Source of the DNA: Nocardia sp. NBC_00416
GTDB taxonomy: Bacteria; Actinomycetota; Actinomycetes; Mycobacteriales; Mycobacteriaceae
Direction: 5' to 3'
Assembly: GCF_036032445.1 (NCBI RefSeq)
Contig: NZ_CP107932.1
Span: forward strand, 2,544,501 to 2,608,500
DNA length: 64,000 bases
Within the stretch, counting starts at the first letter, position 1. Every line of letters starts with the position of its first letter. Below, in pieces: positions 36,620 through 45,440 of the stretch. The notes under the pieces were generated by a model. That model was given only the letters and a program-made list of their open reading frames with translations, had not been told where the DNA came from and made no database searches. A program made the translations under genes and the position numbers.

Positions 36620-38149
36620 TTACAGCAGAGCACGATTCCGCACCTGGAAACGTTCTTCGAAATCGGCCGTACAGCGAGAGGGCGCCACCGCGGAGGACGA
36701 CCATTCCAGCACACCGTCGTCTGCGATATAGAAAATTGTCCGGCCGACCGAAATTTCGTCCGGTGGCGGCGGAACGTATACCATCCAGCCCGCATTCAGC
36801 CGGTCGGCACGCAATCCAGCCACCGGGTAATCGGATAGATCCATACCGCTATCGGTCAGTTCCCGGGCAACTCGGCTGATTGCTTCTCCCTCCGGCAGCG
36901 GTTCCGCGGCGGCGATTCCGCCCATTTGCAGCTGGTAGTAGGCGGCCGCGATATCGGACGCCCCGGCGTCGGGGAAGACCGCGGCCAGCGCCGATCGGGT
37001 GACCGCGGCGGATTCGGCGGCGGCGACGAGACCCGGCACGGCAGCAGCGCACTCGTCGGCGGCCTCCTCGCCCAGCAGTCCACCGATGACCCGCTCGACG
37101 GTCACCGAATCCCAGACCCCGGGAACGGCTTCGGCGATCTCGTCCGCCGTCGGCGACTCACCGCGATACCAGCGGGAGCCGTCCCACCAATAGCAAAAGG
37201 TGAGCATTCCGTGCACCACCCGTTTGTTCAGCACAGGATCGGCGACCCACTCCGGCGCGCCCCGGTAGAGCTGCGGCAGGGGAAAGTCCTGGTTGTAGGC
37301 CCGGTCGAGCACCGGCGCATCCCACACCCCACCGGACAGCACCGCCCGGCCACCGGGCAGCGCATACAGTGAACTACCGCTGCGCCGCGCTCCCTCGAAC
37401 CAGCGCAGCGCGGGTAGCAGCCGAGGGCCCCACTCGGATCCGACGGCGACGAATGCCGCGGCCAGTACCGCCCAGCGGGCCGTCAACAGGGGCAATGGCG
37501 GCAGATCGACTACGGCCGGATCATTGTGGACCCCGGAACTCCGGACGGTCTGCGCCTGTGCCATCGCGCGGAGTGGGGAGTGCAGCTGGCGGTCATCGTG
37601 GTTGAGGTATGCGGCCAGCCATACCGGAAGTTTCGCACGCGGGAAGAATTCCAGATCGGCTCGATAGGCATCGGGAGGAAAGAGCTGATCTGCGGGAAAC
37701 GGTTCGTCCCCGTAATCGTAGTCGGCCTGGATCCGCCCTTCGCTGGTCGACGAGAGCAGCAGCCGCCACCATGGTCCGCCGGTGGATTCGGCGGATATCC
37801 GCCGATGCTGCCGGATCAACTCCATGACCGACGACGGTGCCGGCGCCGGGACCGGACGTTCTCCGTCGAAGTAGTAGGCCACACCGGTTTCAGCGACAAC
37901 AGTCAAGGCGAACACCGCGTCCACCCGGATCCAGCCCGCGGGGGCGAGGGCGGCCAATTCCCCGGCCGCCTGCCGGATGAGCTCACGGATGCGAGCGGCG
38001 GAACGACCGGAAAGTGCGGATAAATTTTCGAAATGGTCTGCGCCGAGCGTGAATTCTACGTCGGAAGCTACGTTTTCGGAATGCTCCGGCCCCCACTCGG
38101 GCATCGGCGGCGACTCGTGACCGGGCGCGGCGTTTTCTGCTGAGTTCAT
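36620..38149 (-). CDS. Immunity-like protein with YezG-type and Imm35-like regions
   Basis: A 509-aa cytosolic-looking protein without signal peptide or membrane helices. Residues about 40-185 resemble the YezG family of immunity proteins: GWIRVDAVFALTV, a DYDYGDEP turn and a YRADLEFFPR segment. The C-terminal 60 residues (GWMVYV, YIADDGVLEWSSSAVAPS, ADFEERF) resemble an Imm35/YrhB-like fold, which also occurs as immunity protein. The middle part is unassigned. It is co-directional with, and 124 bases before, the WXG100 gene. The likely role is protecting the producer from the giant effector. The upstream position and the fusion of two immunity-like parts are unusual. Confidence 0.65.
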   Translation of the reverse strand: MNSAENAAPGHESPPMPEWGPEHSENVASDVEFTLGADHFENLSALSGRSAARIRELIRQAAGELAALAPAGWIRVDAVFALTVVAETGVAYYFDGERPVPAPAPSSVMELIRQHRRISAESTGGPWWRLLLSSTSEGRIQADYDYGDEPFPADQLFPPDAYRADLEFFPRAKLPVWLAAYLNHDDRQLHSPLRAMAQAQTVRSSGVHNDPAVVDLPPLPLLTARWAVLAAAFVAVGSEWGPRLLPALRWFEGARRSGSSLYALPGGRAVLSGGVWDAPVLDRAYNQDFPLPQLYRGAPEWVADPVLNKRVVHGMLTFCYWWDGSRWYRGESPTADEIAEAVPGVWDSVTVERVIGGLLGEEAADECAAAVPGLVAAAESAAVTRSALAAVFPDAGASDIAAAYYQLQMGGIAAAEPLPEGEAISRVARELTDSGMDLSDYPVAGLRADRLNAGWMVYVPPPPDEISVGRTIFYIADDGVLEWSSSAVAPSRCTADFEERFQVRNRALL

Positions 38150-38899
38150 ATCACGCAGAGTCCCTCGCCGTTGTCATGGTGTTCGCCAGAAGTCGATTCG
38201 CGTGTGGTGCGCAGTACGTCCCGCACGTCGAAGTACCCCAAGAATATTGAGAGCCCATCGAAAAAGTAATGGCCCGGCGAGCCACAACTCGGCCCGCCGG
38301 TAGTGCAACCTGCACAAGCTGAAAATCCGCCTGTCGGCTCGGATCAATGCGGGAATCGACCGGCCGCGAGCCCGTTGCCGCGTCCCAAGACTCAGCTGGA
38401 GGAGGATCCGCGCAGTATAGGGGCACCCGACACCATCTTGCGGCCGGTCGGGTTCATGGAGAACTACCACCGCGTTTTCCGGGGGCTGGGCCCTGACGGC
38501 CTGCTGGCGTGGGCAGCCGCGCTTGCCCGCAGCTACGCCGACCCCGACCGACCAGCGGCCGACCTGCAGTGGTGATCGATGCCGCTCATCGCCCTCGAGA
38601 CGGTCTCATCTGGGCTATCGCCGGCCGGCAACCGTACCGGCCAGGAGCCCGATGGACTTTGCACATGCATGTTCTTGCACTAGCAATCACACTTTCGATC
38701 GAAGTGATTTCGCAGACACGGTGATTCGGATGACGGGCCCGCGTTGCCGATCGGCCTCGAGTCGCCACGGACTGCGGTGCCGACGCGGGGGCCGGACGCC
38801 TGGATTACCTGTGCCGACACACATTTCGGAAGAGCCAGGCTGCCGGCCGATCCGGGCCCGGCGGCGGCTCCTGAGCAACGGAGACCGGGGCCAGAAGAA
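38150..38899. other. Gene-poor spacer upstream of the ESX locus
   Basis: This 750-base region has only short open frames on both strands, none with good ribosome-binding sites or recognisable products. It must contain the promoter for the minus-strand ESX locus. It also holds a near-palindrome around 38690-38706 (cactttcgatcgaagtg) and borders a decayed kinase gene, suggesting past rearrangement. Confidence 0.5.
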
Positions 38900-39414
38900 G
38901 TGGTTTTACGAGCGGGAGACGAGTTCGCGGGGTTCGTCATCGAGCGAGTTCTCGGCGCCGGGGGGATGGGTGTGGTGTATCTGGCCCAGCATCCGCGCCT
39001 GGAGAGCCGGGTCGCGCTGAAGGTTCTCAACGAATCCCTAGCCGCGAATCCGAAGGCCTCCGCCAAGTTCGATCGCGAAGCGGAACTGGCGGCACGCCTG
39101 GATCATCCCAACATCGTGCCCATCTACGATCGAAGTGCGCCTGGCGAGCCCTGGCTGTGGCTTTCTCTACCTCGCGCCGGAACGGTTCCTGGGCGATTTC
39201 CGAGCTCCGGTTCGGTCGCCGCTGTACCCTCATCGGCCCGCGTCACGAAACCACCGACCTGCATCACGCCGAGACCGTAAGCGCCATCAGTGGAACCGAT
39301 ACCCTGCCGGTCGGTGACCAACCCACCAGCTTCTCCTGGTGCGAAACCACCGCCACTGCCTACCTCGCACAACTCGGTGACGACACCGTGTCGGTCATCG
39401 CGATCACTCGATAA
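38900..39414 (+). pseudogene. Decayed Ser/Thr protein kinase with beta-propeller remnant
   Basis: The first frame encodes the start of a PknB-like kinase: VIERVLGAGGMGVVYLA (glycine loop), VALKVL (catalytic Lys), then LDHPNIVPIYDR. Soon after, the kinase continues in another frame with FLYLAPERFLGD (subdomain VIII), lacking the catalytic loop. A third frame then gives HHAETVSAISGTDTLPVG and TAYLAQLGDDTVSVI, which match repeats of YVTN-type beta-propellers. At least two deletions with frame changes have removed the catalytic core and most of the sensor domain. The parent was probably a membrane kinase with an extracellular propeller. Confidence 0.75.
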
Positions 39415-39462
39415 AGCCTGGACGCGGCACCCGAGTATCGCGTCGGCGGCGGATGTGAACCA

Positions 39463-40245
39463 TCAGTCGTGGGCATCCAGTGGGTTGGCGCTGTCGTATC
39501 GCATCGTGAACCGGATCCGGTCACCGCGTAGGCGGCGGCGCAGGTACATGGTGGGGATGAGATCGTCGTCCACGTTGACGCCGTCGCGCAGCATCACCGG
39601 GCTTCCCGGGGGCACCTCGAGCAGCGCGGCGTCCGCCCCGTTCGCGACGGTCGCGGTGAGGGACCGCCAATGATGCCGGAGCCGGAGATCGTGGTGTTCC
39701 CGCAGGATCTGGAACAACGCGACCCGCTCGGTGACCAGTGCGGTGAGGCCCGGGAAGCGGCGGGCCTCGAGCCAGTAGCTGGACACCAGGAACGGCTGGT
39801 CGCCTGTCCGGACCAGGGTATCGATCCGGACGAAAGGCCCTGCGGCGCCGAGGGCTTCGGCGGCGTCACGATCGGTATCCCGCTCGGTGAGGTCGACCAG
39901 AGTCTCGGTCTGATCCTGCTGAACGTACTCGGCGATCGCCGCGGTGCTGCCCGCGTCGGCGTCCGTGGACGGCATCGGTGGCAGGCCGAGCTCGACGACT
40001 CGTGGGGGTTCGGCGACGTAGGTCCCCGATCCTTGCCGGACGACGACGAGCCCCGCGCGGGCGAGTTCGCCGATTGCCTGCCTGATGGTGAGGCGGTTGA
40101 CTCCCCATTCCGCGGCGAGTGCGGGTTCGGTCGGAAGTCGCTGACCAGGGACGAGGTCGCCGGCGCGGATCCGGCGCAGCAGTTCGCCTTCCACCCGGCG
40201 GTAGACAGGGACTCTGCCCTGCCTACCGTGGCGGGTACCGGTCAT
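39463..40245 (-). CDS. GntR-family regulator (HutC/UTRA type)
   Basis: A 260-aa regulator. The ATG at 40245 overlaps the stop of the upstream permease (ATGA). Residues about 12-78 form the winged helix-turn-helix (YRRVEGELLRRI, LPTEPALA, VNRLTIRQAI, VVRQGSGTYV). The rest is a UTRA ligand-binding domain (FVRIDTLVRTGDQPF, then SYWLEARRFPGL). It is the last gene of the importer operon, so it probably autoregulates the operon in response to an imported phosphate or sugar-phosphate compound. Confidence 0.9.
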   Translation of the reverse strand: MTGTRHGRQGRVPVYRRVEGELLRRIRAGDLVPGQRLPTEPALAAEWGVNRLTIRQAIGELARAGLVVVRQGSGTYVAEPPRVVELGLPPMPSTDADAGSTAAIAEYVQQDQTETLVDLTERDTDRDAAEALGAAGPFVRIDTLVRTGDQPFLVSSYWLEARRFPGLTALVTERVALFQILREHHDLRLRHHWRSLTATVANGADAALLEVPPGSPVMLRDGVNVDDDLIPTMYLRRRLRGDRIRFTMRYDSANPLDAHD

Positions 40246-41099
40246 TTCAGCCCGGAACGGACGAAAGCATTCACGACCTGTCGTTGCAGCAGCAGGTAGA
40301 CGGCGAGGATGGGCAGGCACAGTGCCCCGGCGGCGGCCATCATCGCACCATAGTCGGTGCCGGCCTCGGTGATCAGGCTGCGCAGGCCTATCTGCACGAC
40401 CGACGCTGGATCGGACAGGACGAGCAACGGCCAGAAGTACTCGTTCCACGCCGTGACGAACAGCAGAATGGCCAGTGCCGCGAGCGGGCCGCGCAGCGAG
40501 GGCACGACGACGGTCCACAGCGTGTTCCAGTGGGAGCGACCGTCCATGCGGGCGGCATCGAGCAATTCGCGCGGGAACGAGCGCATGTGCTGGCGCAGCA
40601 ACAACACCGCGAACGGCGCGGTGATCTGCGGAACGATCACACCGGTGAGGGTGTTCAGCCAGCCCAGGTTCGACAGCAGTATGTAATTCGGCAGCATCGT
40701 GACCTGGAAGGGGACCAGCCAAGTCGCCACGAAGATCAGGAACAGCACCCGCTCGCCGCGAAAGTGCCAGCGCCCGAAGGCATACGCGGCGAGCAGGGCG
40801 GTGAACAACTGGCAGGCCGCGACCCCGACCGCCATGAACGCGGTATTGCCGATCAAGCCGCCGAGCGGCAGCAGGTCGGCGGCTGCCCGCAGATTGTCCA
40901 GGCTGATCCCGGTGGGCAGCACGGACTGTCCCAGCACGTCGTCGCGCGGACGCAGTGCGGTGACGTACATCCAGACGATCGGCACGAGGCTGAACACGGT
41001 GATCGCGCCCAGGACGAGGTGACCGCCGACCGCGTCGAGTCGCCGGGTGCGGGTCGAGGCCGTAGTGGTGGCGGTCCGGGTGGTCGTATCAGTCGTCAT
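40242..41099 (-). CDS. ABC sugar/glycerophosphate-type permease, UgpE/MalG-like
   Basis: A 285-aa inner-membrane protein with six hydrophobic segments. The EAA loop (ELLDAARMDGRSHWNTLW) contacts the ATPase. The N-terminus before the first helix is Thr-rich. It overlaps the preceding permease gene by 11 bases and the GntR gene by 4. Together with the other permease it forms the heterodimeric channel of a carbohydrate-uptake-1-type importer. Confidence 0.92.
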   Translation of the reverse strand: MTTDTTTRTATTTASTRTRRLDAVGGHLVLGAITVFSLVPIVWMYVTALRPRDDVLGQSVLPTGISLDNLRAAADLLPLGGLIGNTAFMAVGVAACQLFTALLAAYAFGRWHFRGERVLFLIFVATWLVPFQVTMLPNYILLSNLGWLNTLTGVIVPQITAPFAVLLLRQHMRSFPRELLDAARMDGRSHWNTLWTVVVPSLRGPLAALAILLFVTAWNEYFWPLLVLSDPASVVQIGLRSLITEAGTDYGAMMAAAGALCLPILAVYLLLQRQVVNAFVRSGLK

Positions 41100-42081
41100 G
41101 GAAGCTCCAGCGGTCCATCAGCCACACCGCGCCCCAGGCCAGTAGCCCGAAGCCGAGGAAGAACAGCACGCTGGCGGCGGAGGCGAGCCCGACGTCGAAC
41201 GAGCCGAATGCGGTGTCGTAGAGGAGGTAGTAGAGGTTGGTGGTGGAGTCGCCGGGCCCACCCTGGGTGAGGGTCTGGATCATCGGGAACATCAGCTGCG
41301 CGGCGGAGAGGATGGTCAGGGTGGCCATGAACAGCAGCGTCGGCGACAGCAGGGGCAAGGTGATCCGACGGGTGATCTGACGTTCGGTGGCTCCGTCGGT
41401 ACGGGCCGCGGCGGCATAGTCGTCGGAGATACCGGACAAGCCCGCCGAGACCACGAGTACGGCGAAGCCGAGCAGTTGCCAGCCGACGATCACCACGATC
41501 GACCACATGGCCCATTTCGGGTCGCGCAGGAACGAGATCGGTGCGACACCGAACATCCCGAGTACCTGGTTGACCAGCCCGCCGTTCGGGTCGAGCAGCC
41601 AGCGCCACACTATTGCCGTGACGATCGGGGCGATGAGGTACGGCGCGAAGATCGCGGTCCGGTAGAAGGCCCGGGCCCGGCCGTGCACACGGTGCGACAG
41701 GAGCACGACCACCACCGGGATCACGATGGTGAAGGGCAGCAACGCCAGTAGGTACAACAGTGTGTTCAAGGTGGCCCGGCCCAACTGCGGGAGGTCGAAC
41801 GCCTCGGCGTAGTTCGACCAGCCCGCCGGGCGGGCCGGTGAGGTGGGCACCAGGTTCCAGTCATAGAACGACAGCTGGATGGTCTGGACGAGCGGCGAGT
41901 ACACCCAGACCATCAGCCCGGCCAGGGCCGGCACCAGATACAGGTAGGGCGCCGCGGCGGCCGCGAGCCGGCGCGACAGCGGCCGGCGGGCCACCGGCCG
42001 CGGGCTGCTGCGGGACACCGGTGCGGCCGGTTCCACGAAGCGGCCGGGTATCGGGGCCGGCCGGTCGAGCAGGGCGGTCAT
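41089..42081 (-). CDS. ABC sugar/glycerophosphate-type permease, UgpA/MalF-like
   Basis: A 330-aa membrane protein. The ATG at 42081 overlaps the stop of the binding-protein gene (ATGA); longer in-frame extensions run antiparallel across that gene and are rejected. After a Pro/Arg-rich cytosolic start there are six membrane segments, with the EAA loop (ISDDYAAAARTDGATERQ) before the last pair. It partners the UgpE-like permease. Confidence 0.92.
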   Translation of the reverse strand: MTALLDRPAPIPGRFVEPAAPVSRSSPRPVARRPLSRRLAAAAAPYLYLVPALAGLMVWVYSPLVQTIQLSFYDWNLVPTSPARPAGWSNYAEAFDLPQLGRATLNTLLYLLALLPFTIVIPVVVVLLSHRVHGRARAFYRTAIFAPYLIAPIVTAIVWRWLLDPNGGLVNQVLGMFGVAPISFLRDPKWAMWSIVVIVGWQLLGFAVLVVSAGLSGISDDYAAAARTDGATERQITRRITLPLLSPTLLFMATLTILSAAQLMFPMIQTLTQGGPGDSTTNLYYLLYDTAFGSFDVGLASAASVLFFLGFGLLAWGAVWLMDRWSFHDD

Positions 42082-43454
42082 TTCGGCATGAGGGCTTGGG
42101 CGCTGGTCTGCGCGGCGGACAAGGTCGTCTGCGGGTCGGCGCCGCGGAAAACGATCTCCTCGGTGGCCTTGCTCAGCAGGGTGCGGATCTGCTGGTAGTT
42201 CGGTCCTGGGTAGGAAACCCAGGGTTCGAGCCGGTCGAGTTGTGCGACATTGGGCCGGACGAAGCCCGGGTGTTCGTCGGCGAAGGACTGGAGGTAGGCG
42301 GGGTCGTCGATCAGCGAGGCGCGCAAGGGTACGTATCCGATGTTCGAAGTGATCGTGGTCTCGCTCTCGGCGCTGGTCAGAAACTTGATCAGTTCCCACG
42401 CGGCACGCTGCTTCGCCGGGTCGCGCGTCAGGACGAACAACGCCGACCCGGAGTTGGTGGGTACGGCCGGCGTGCTGCCGAAGCCCGGCATGGGCGCGGC
42501 GGCCGCCTGCCATTTGCCCGCGGCGGACTGGAGAATCGCGTTTTGCAGCGCGGCCGAAGTCAGCAACATGCCGAGGTTGCCGCGCAGGAAGGCGTCCTGG
42601 GCGTCGGAGCCGCTGAGATTCGGCAGCGCGTTGGGACCGGCCTGGGCGATGCGTCGCATACCGTCGAAAGCCGCGACCGAGGCGGGATCGGCCCAGGAGA
42701 TCTTCTTCCCGTCCTCGGACAGCAGTCGGCCGCCGGCGGAACGGACGATACCGGTCAGGCACCAGTCGCCGCCCGATGCCGCGTCGAGACAGCCGAGGTA
42801 GGCCCCACCGCTCGTGCCGGGCACCTTGGCGATGGCCGCGGCGGCTGCGGCGACCTCGTCCCAGGTCTGCGGCGGGTCGGCCGGATCGAGTCCCGCTTTG
42901 CGGAACAGGTCGGCGTTGATGAACAACATCGGAGTGGAGAAGACATAGGGGATGCCGTAGGTCGTGCCGTCGACGTCGCCGAGCACCGCGGCCCGGGGAG
43001 CGTAGGGGTGCGGCCCGTCGGTGAGCAGTTTCTGCACCTCGTCGCGGCCGACGAGGGTGTCGAGCGGCTGAGCGCCGAGATCACTGGCGGTGTAGCGGAG
43101 GTCGGCGAAGGTCAACTGACCGACGTCCGGCGGATTGCCGGCGATGACCTGGCGCTGCACACTCTGCGCGATCTCGTTCGCCGAGCCCTGGGGCGGCACC
43201 GCGTCGACGTGAATATTCGGGTGCAGGCGCTCGAATTCGGCGACCAGACCCCGCGTGGTGTCGCCGAAGATGCCGGCGCTGGCGAGGTTGTAGCTCTCCC
43301 AGCGGATCGATACCTGCTGGTCGGGGGCCAGCTCGGGGATTATCGCGGTGGCTGCGTCGGTTCCCGCGCCGGTGGTTGTGGGGATGGTGGCGCAGCCGGG
43401 AAGAGCCGCGGCGAGCGCCACCGCCAGCAGGGGCAGGACGCGAAAGTACTTCAT
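42078..43454 (-). CDS. Extracellular solute-binding lipoprotein, UgpB-like
   Basis: A 458-aa binding protein of the type 1 solute-binding family. The N-terminus is a lipoprotein signal with lipobox ALPGC (Cys21), so it is anchored outside the membrane. Family marks include VAEFERLHPNIHVD, TFADLRYTASD, YGIPYVFSTPMLFIN and a C-terminal GYVPLRASL. It delivers substrate to the two permeases. Adjacent phosphoesterase and phosphatase genes point to glycerol-3-phosphate or glycerophosphodiesters rather than plain sugars, but this is inference. Confidence 0.88.
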   Translation of the reverse strand: MKYFRVLPLLAVALAAALPGCATIPTTTGAGTDAATAIIPELAPDQQVSIRWESYNLASAGIFGDTTRGLVAEFERLHPNIHVDAVPPQGSANEIAQSVQRQVIAGNPPDVGQLTFADLRYTASDLGAQPLDTLVGRDEVQKLLTDGPHPYAPRAAVLGDVDGTTYGIPYVFSTPMLFINADLFRKAGLDPADPPQTWDEVAAAAAAIAKVPGTSGGAYLGCLDAASGGDWCLTGIVRSAGGRLLSEDGKKISWADPASVAAFDGMRRIAQAGPNALPNLSGSDAQDAFLRGNLGMLLTSAALQNAILQSAAGKWQAAAAPMPGFGSTPAVPTNSGSALFVLTRDPAKQRAAWELIKFLTSAESETTITSNIGYVPLRASLIDDPAYLQSFADEHPGFVRPNVAQLDRLEPWVSYPGPNYQQIRTLLSKATEEIVFRGADPQTTLSAAQTSAQALMPK

Positions 43455-43465
43455 GGGTATCTCTT

Positions 43466-44584
43466 TCAGGAAACGAGAGCGGGGGCCCGTTCGGGCTCCC
43501 AGGTGAGACGCCGGCCGCTCTGCCGCGCGAAGAGGTGGACGTACTCGGGACGCACCGCCAGGGTGGTGACGTCTCCGGGTGCGAGGTGGATCGGCCTGGC
43601 GCCGCGGACACTCACCCGCAGGTCCCCGATCTCGATTTGCGCGATCTCCTCGTTGCCGAGGTTCTCGACGATGTCGACCCGCCCCCGCAGGACGGGCCCG
43701 GCATGGTCGGCGGACACCGGGACGAGGTGCTCGGGGCGCACACCCAGAAGCACCTCGCGGACACCGGGATCGGCGCCGGCGCGATACGGCAGCTCGACCT
43801 CGAGGCCGGGCGCCCGCAACACGAGCCGGTCGTCGAACCCCACGCCGAGTTCGACCGGCAGCAGGTTCATGGGTGGCGCGCCCATGAACCCGGCGACGAA
43901 CGCCGAAGCGGGTTCGTCGTAGATCTCAACCGGGGTGCCGAACTGTTCGATCCGGCCCTCGTTCAGCACCGCGACCTTGGTCGCCATCGTCATCGCGTCG
44001 ACCTGGTCGTGGGTGACGTAGACGAAGGTGGTGTCCAGCCTGCGGTGCAGTGAGATGAGCCGGGTCCGGGTGCTCGCCCGCAGCTTCGCGTCGAGGTTGG
44101 ACAGCGGCTCGTCCATGAGGAAGGCCATCGGCTCACGCACCATCGCACGCCCCAACGCCACCCGCTGGCGCTGCCCGCCGGAGAGTTCCTTCGGCCGCCG
44201 GCGCAGCAGGTGGCCGAGGTCGAGCAATTCCGCCACCTCGTCGACGCGCCGGCGGATCTCCTGTTTGCCGGTTTTGCGCACGCTCAGCCCGAAGCCGAGA
44301 TTCCGCTCGACGGTCAGGTGCGGGTAGAGGGCGTAGTTCTGGAATACCATCGCCAGGTCGCGCTCCCGCGGCGGCAGGGTGGTGACATCCCGCCCGTCGA
44401 CCAGGATGCGGCCCGCACTGGGCGGGAGCAGCCCGGCGATCATGCGCAGCAGGGTCGTCTTGCCGCAGCCGCTGGGACCGAGCAGCACGAGGAACTCGTT
44501 GCGTTCGGTGGCCAGCGTGACATCGGCGACCGCGGTGGTGTCGCCGAAACGACGTACGATCCCGTCGAGTTCGAGGGTGGCCAT
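43466..44584 (-). CDS. ABC transporter ATPase, UgpC/MsmX-like
   Basis: A 372-aa ATPase. The ATG at 44584 shares a base with the preceding stop. Walker A is LGPSGCGKTT, the signature ELSGGQRQRVALGRA, Walker B MAFLMDEPLSNLD, and the H-loop VTHDQ. A C-terminal OB-like regulatory domain (about residues 240-370; VLLGVRPEHL) is typical of the carbohydrate-uptake-1 class. It energises the adjacent permeases. The gene lies between the phosphoesterase and the binding protein. Confidence 0.93.
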   Translation of the reverse strand: MATLELDGIVRRFGDTTAVADVTLATERNEFLVLLGPSGCGKTTLLRMIAGLLPPSAGRILVDGRDVTTLPPRERDLAMVFQNYALYPHLTVERNLGFGLSVRKTGKQEIRRRVDEVAELLDLGHLLRRRPKELSGGQRQRVALGRAMVREPMAFLMDEPLSNLDAKLRASTRTRLISLHRRLDTTFVYVTHDQVDAMTMATKVAVLNEGRIEQFGTPVEIYDEPASAFVAGFMGAPPMNLLPVELGVGFDDRLVLRAPGLEVELPYRAGADPGVREVLLGVRPEHLVPVSADHAGPVLRGRVDIVENLGNEEIAQIEIGDLRVSVRGARPIHLAPGDVTTLAVRPEYVHLFARQSGRRLTWEPERAPALVS

Positions 44585-45423
44585 CAGACCGCGGCCGTCA
44601 TGGCCTCGATCGCCTGGGCGATCTCGGGAACGTCGTCGGTGGTGAGCTGCGGCATCCCCGGCACCAGCCGGAACTCGGCGGTGACCGCACCGTCGGCGAC
44701 GGTGTACTCGACGTAGCCCAGCTCCTGCCTTCCTTCGGGAAGGTCGTCCCCGCCGGGGGCGAGGAAGGCGGTGGCCGGTGCCCACACCTCGATCGCCCGG
44801 TCCCGCCGCACCTGGCGGTAGCGGTGCAGGTGTCCGCAGCCGACGGCGCGCAGATCGATCCGCTCCAGCAGGCCGAGCAGCCGATCGCGCGCGACGGGCC
44901 CGACGTCGACCTGGTGGTCCACCGGTTCGTCGGTGACCGCCCACAGCGGCTTGTGCAGGAACAGCAGCACCGGGCGGCCCGCGGGCAGATCCCCGAGGGT
45001 CTGCTCGAGCCAGCGCCACTGGTCCGCCTCGCGCTGCAGCCCGGACCCCAGCAGCTCGCTGTTGATCCCGAGCAGGATCGCCTCGTCGGCATCATGGCGC
45101 CACTGGCCGGGACCGAACGCGGACTCGTGCGCGGCCACCCGCTCGCCGGTCACCGAAATGCCTGCCCAGGCATCGAGACCGGGCATGCCGACGTCGTGGT
45201 TGCCCGGGACCACCAGCAGCGGCGCGCTGATCAGGTCGAGCAGCTCACGGGAGTGGGCGCGGTCGGCGGCGTCGTCCGGGTCGAGGACCTGGATGTCACC
45301 GGAGTGCACGACCAGATCGGGGCGGACCTCCTCGTCGAGATGCCGGGCGAGGAGCCGGAACGCGTCCGCGGTGGGACCACCGGACGCGGTGAGGTGGGTG
45401 TCGGAAATCTGCACGATCTTCAT
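44584..45423 (-). CDS. Cyclic-nucleotide / glycerophosphodiester-type metallophosphoesterase
   Basis: A 279-aa calcineurin-like phosphoesterase with all metal-site motifs: SDTHL (residues 7-11), HSGDIQ, PGNHDVG, LFLHKPLW and GCGHLHRY. This pattern is shared by class III cyclic phosphodiesterases (CpdA) and GpdQ-type glycerophosphodiesterases. No signal peptide, so it acts in the cytosol. Linked to an Ugp-like importer it may hydrolyse imported glycerophosphodiesters. The start is an ATG 17 bases after the phosphatase stop. Confidence 0.85.
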   Translation of the reverse strand: MKIVQISDTHLTASGGPTADAFRLLARHLDEEVRPDLVVHSGDIQVLDPDDAADRAHSRELLDLISAPLLVVPGNHDVGMPGLDAWAGISVTGERVAAHESAFGPGQWRHDADEAILLGINSELLGSGLQREADQWRWLEQTLGDLPAGRPVLLFLHKPLWAVTDEPVDHQVDVGPVARDRLLGLLERIDLRAVGCGHLHRYRQVRRDRAIEVWAPATAFLAPGGDDLPEGRQELGYVEYTVADGAVTAEFRLVPGMPQLTTDDVPEIAQAIEAMTAAV

Positions 45424-45440
45424 GTGTTCCTCCAGGGATT

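Noticed and set aside
38303..38575. Short plus-strand frame ending FRGLGPDGLLAWAAAL
   Set aside because: No ribosome-binding site and no family match; it may be a gene remnant but cannot be supported.
40119..41270. 383-aa plus-strand frame over the permease and regulator genes
   Set aside because: It is antisense to well-supported membrane and GntR proteins and lacks any motif.
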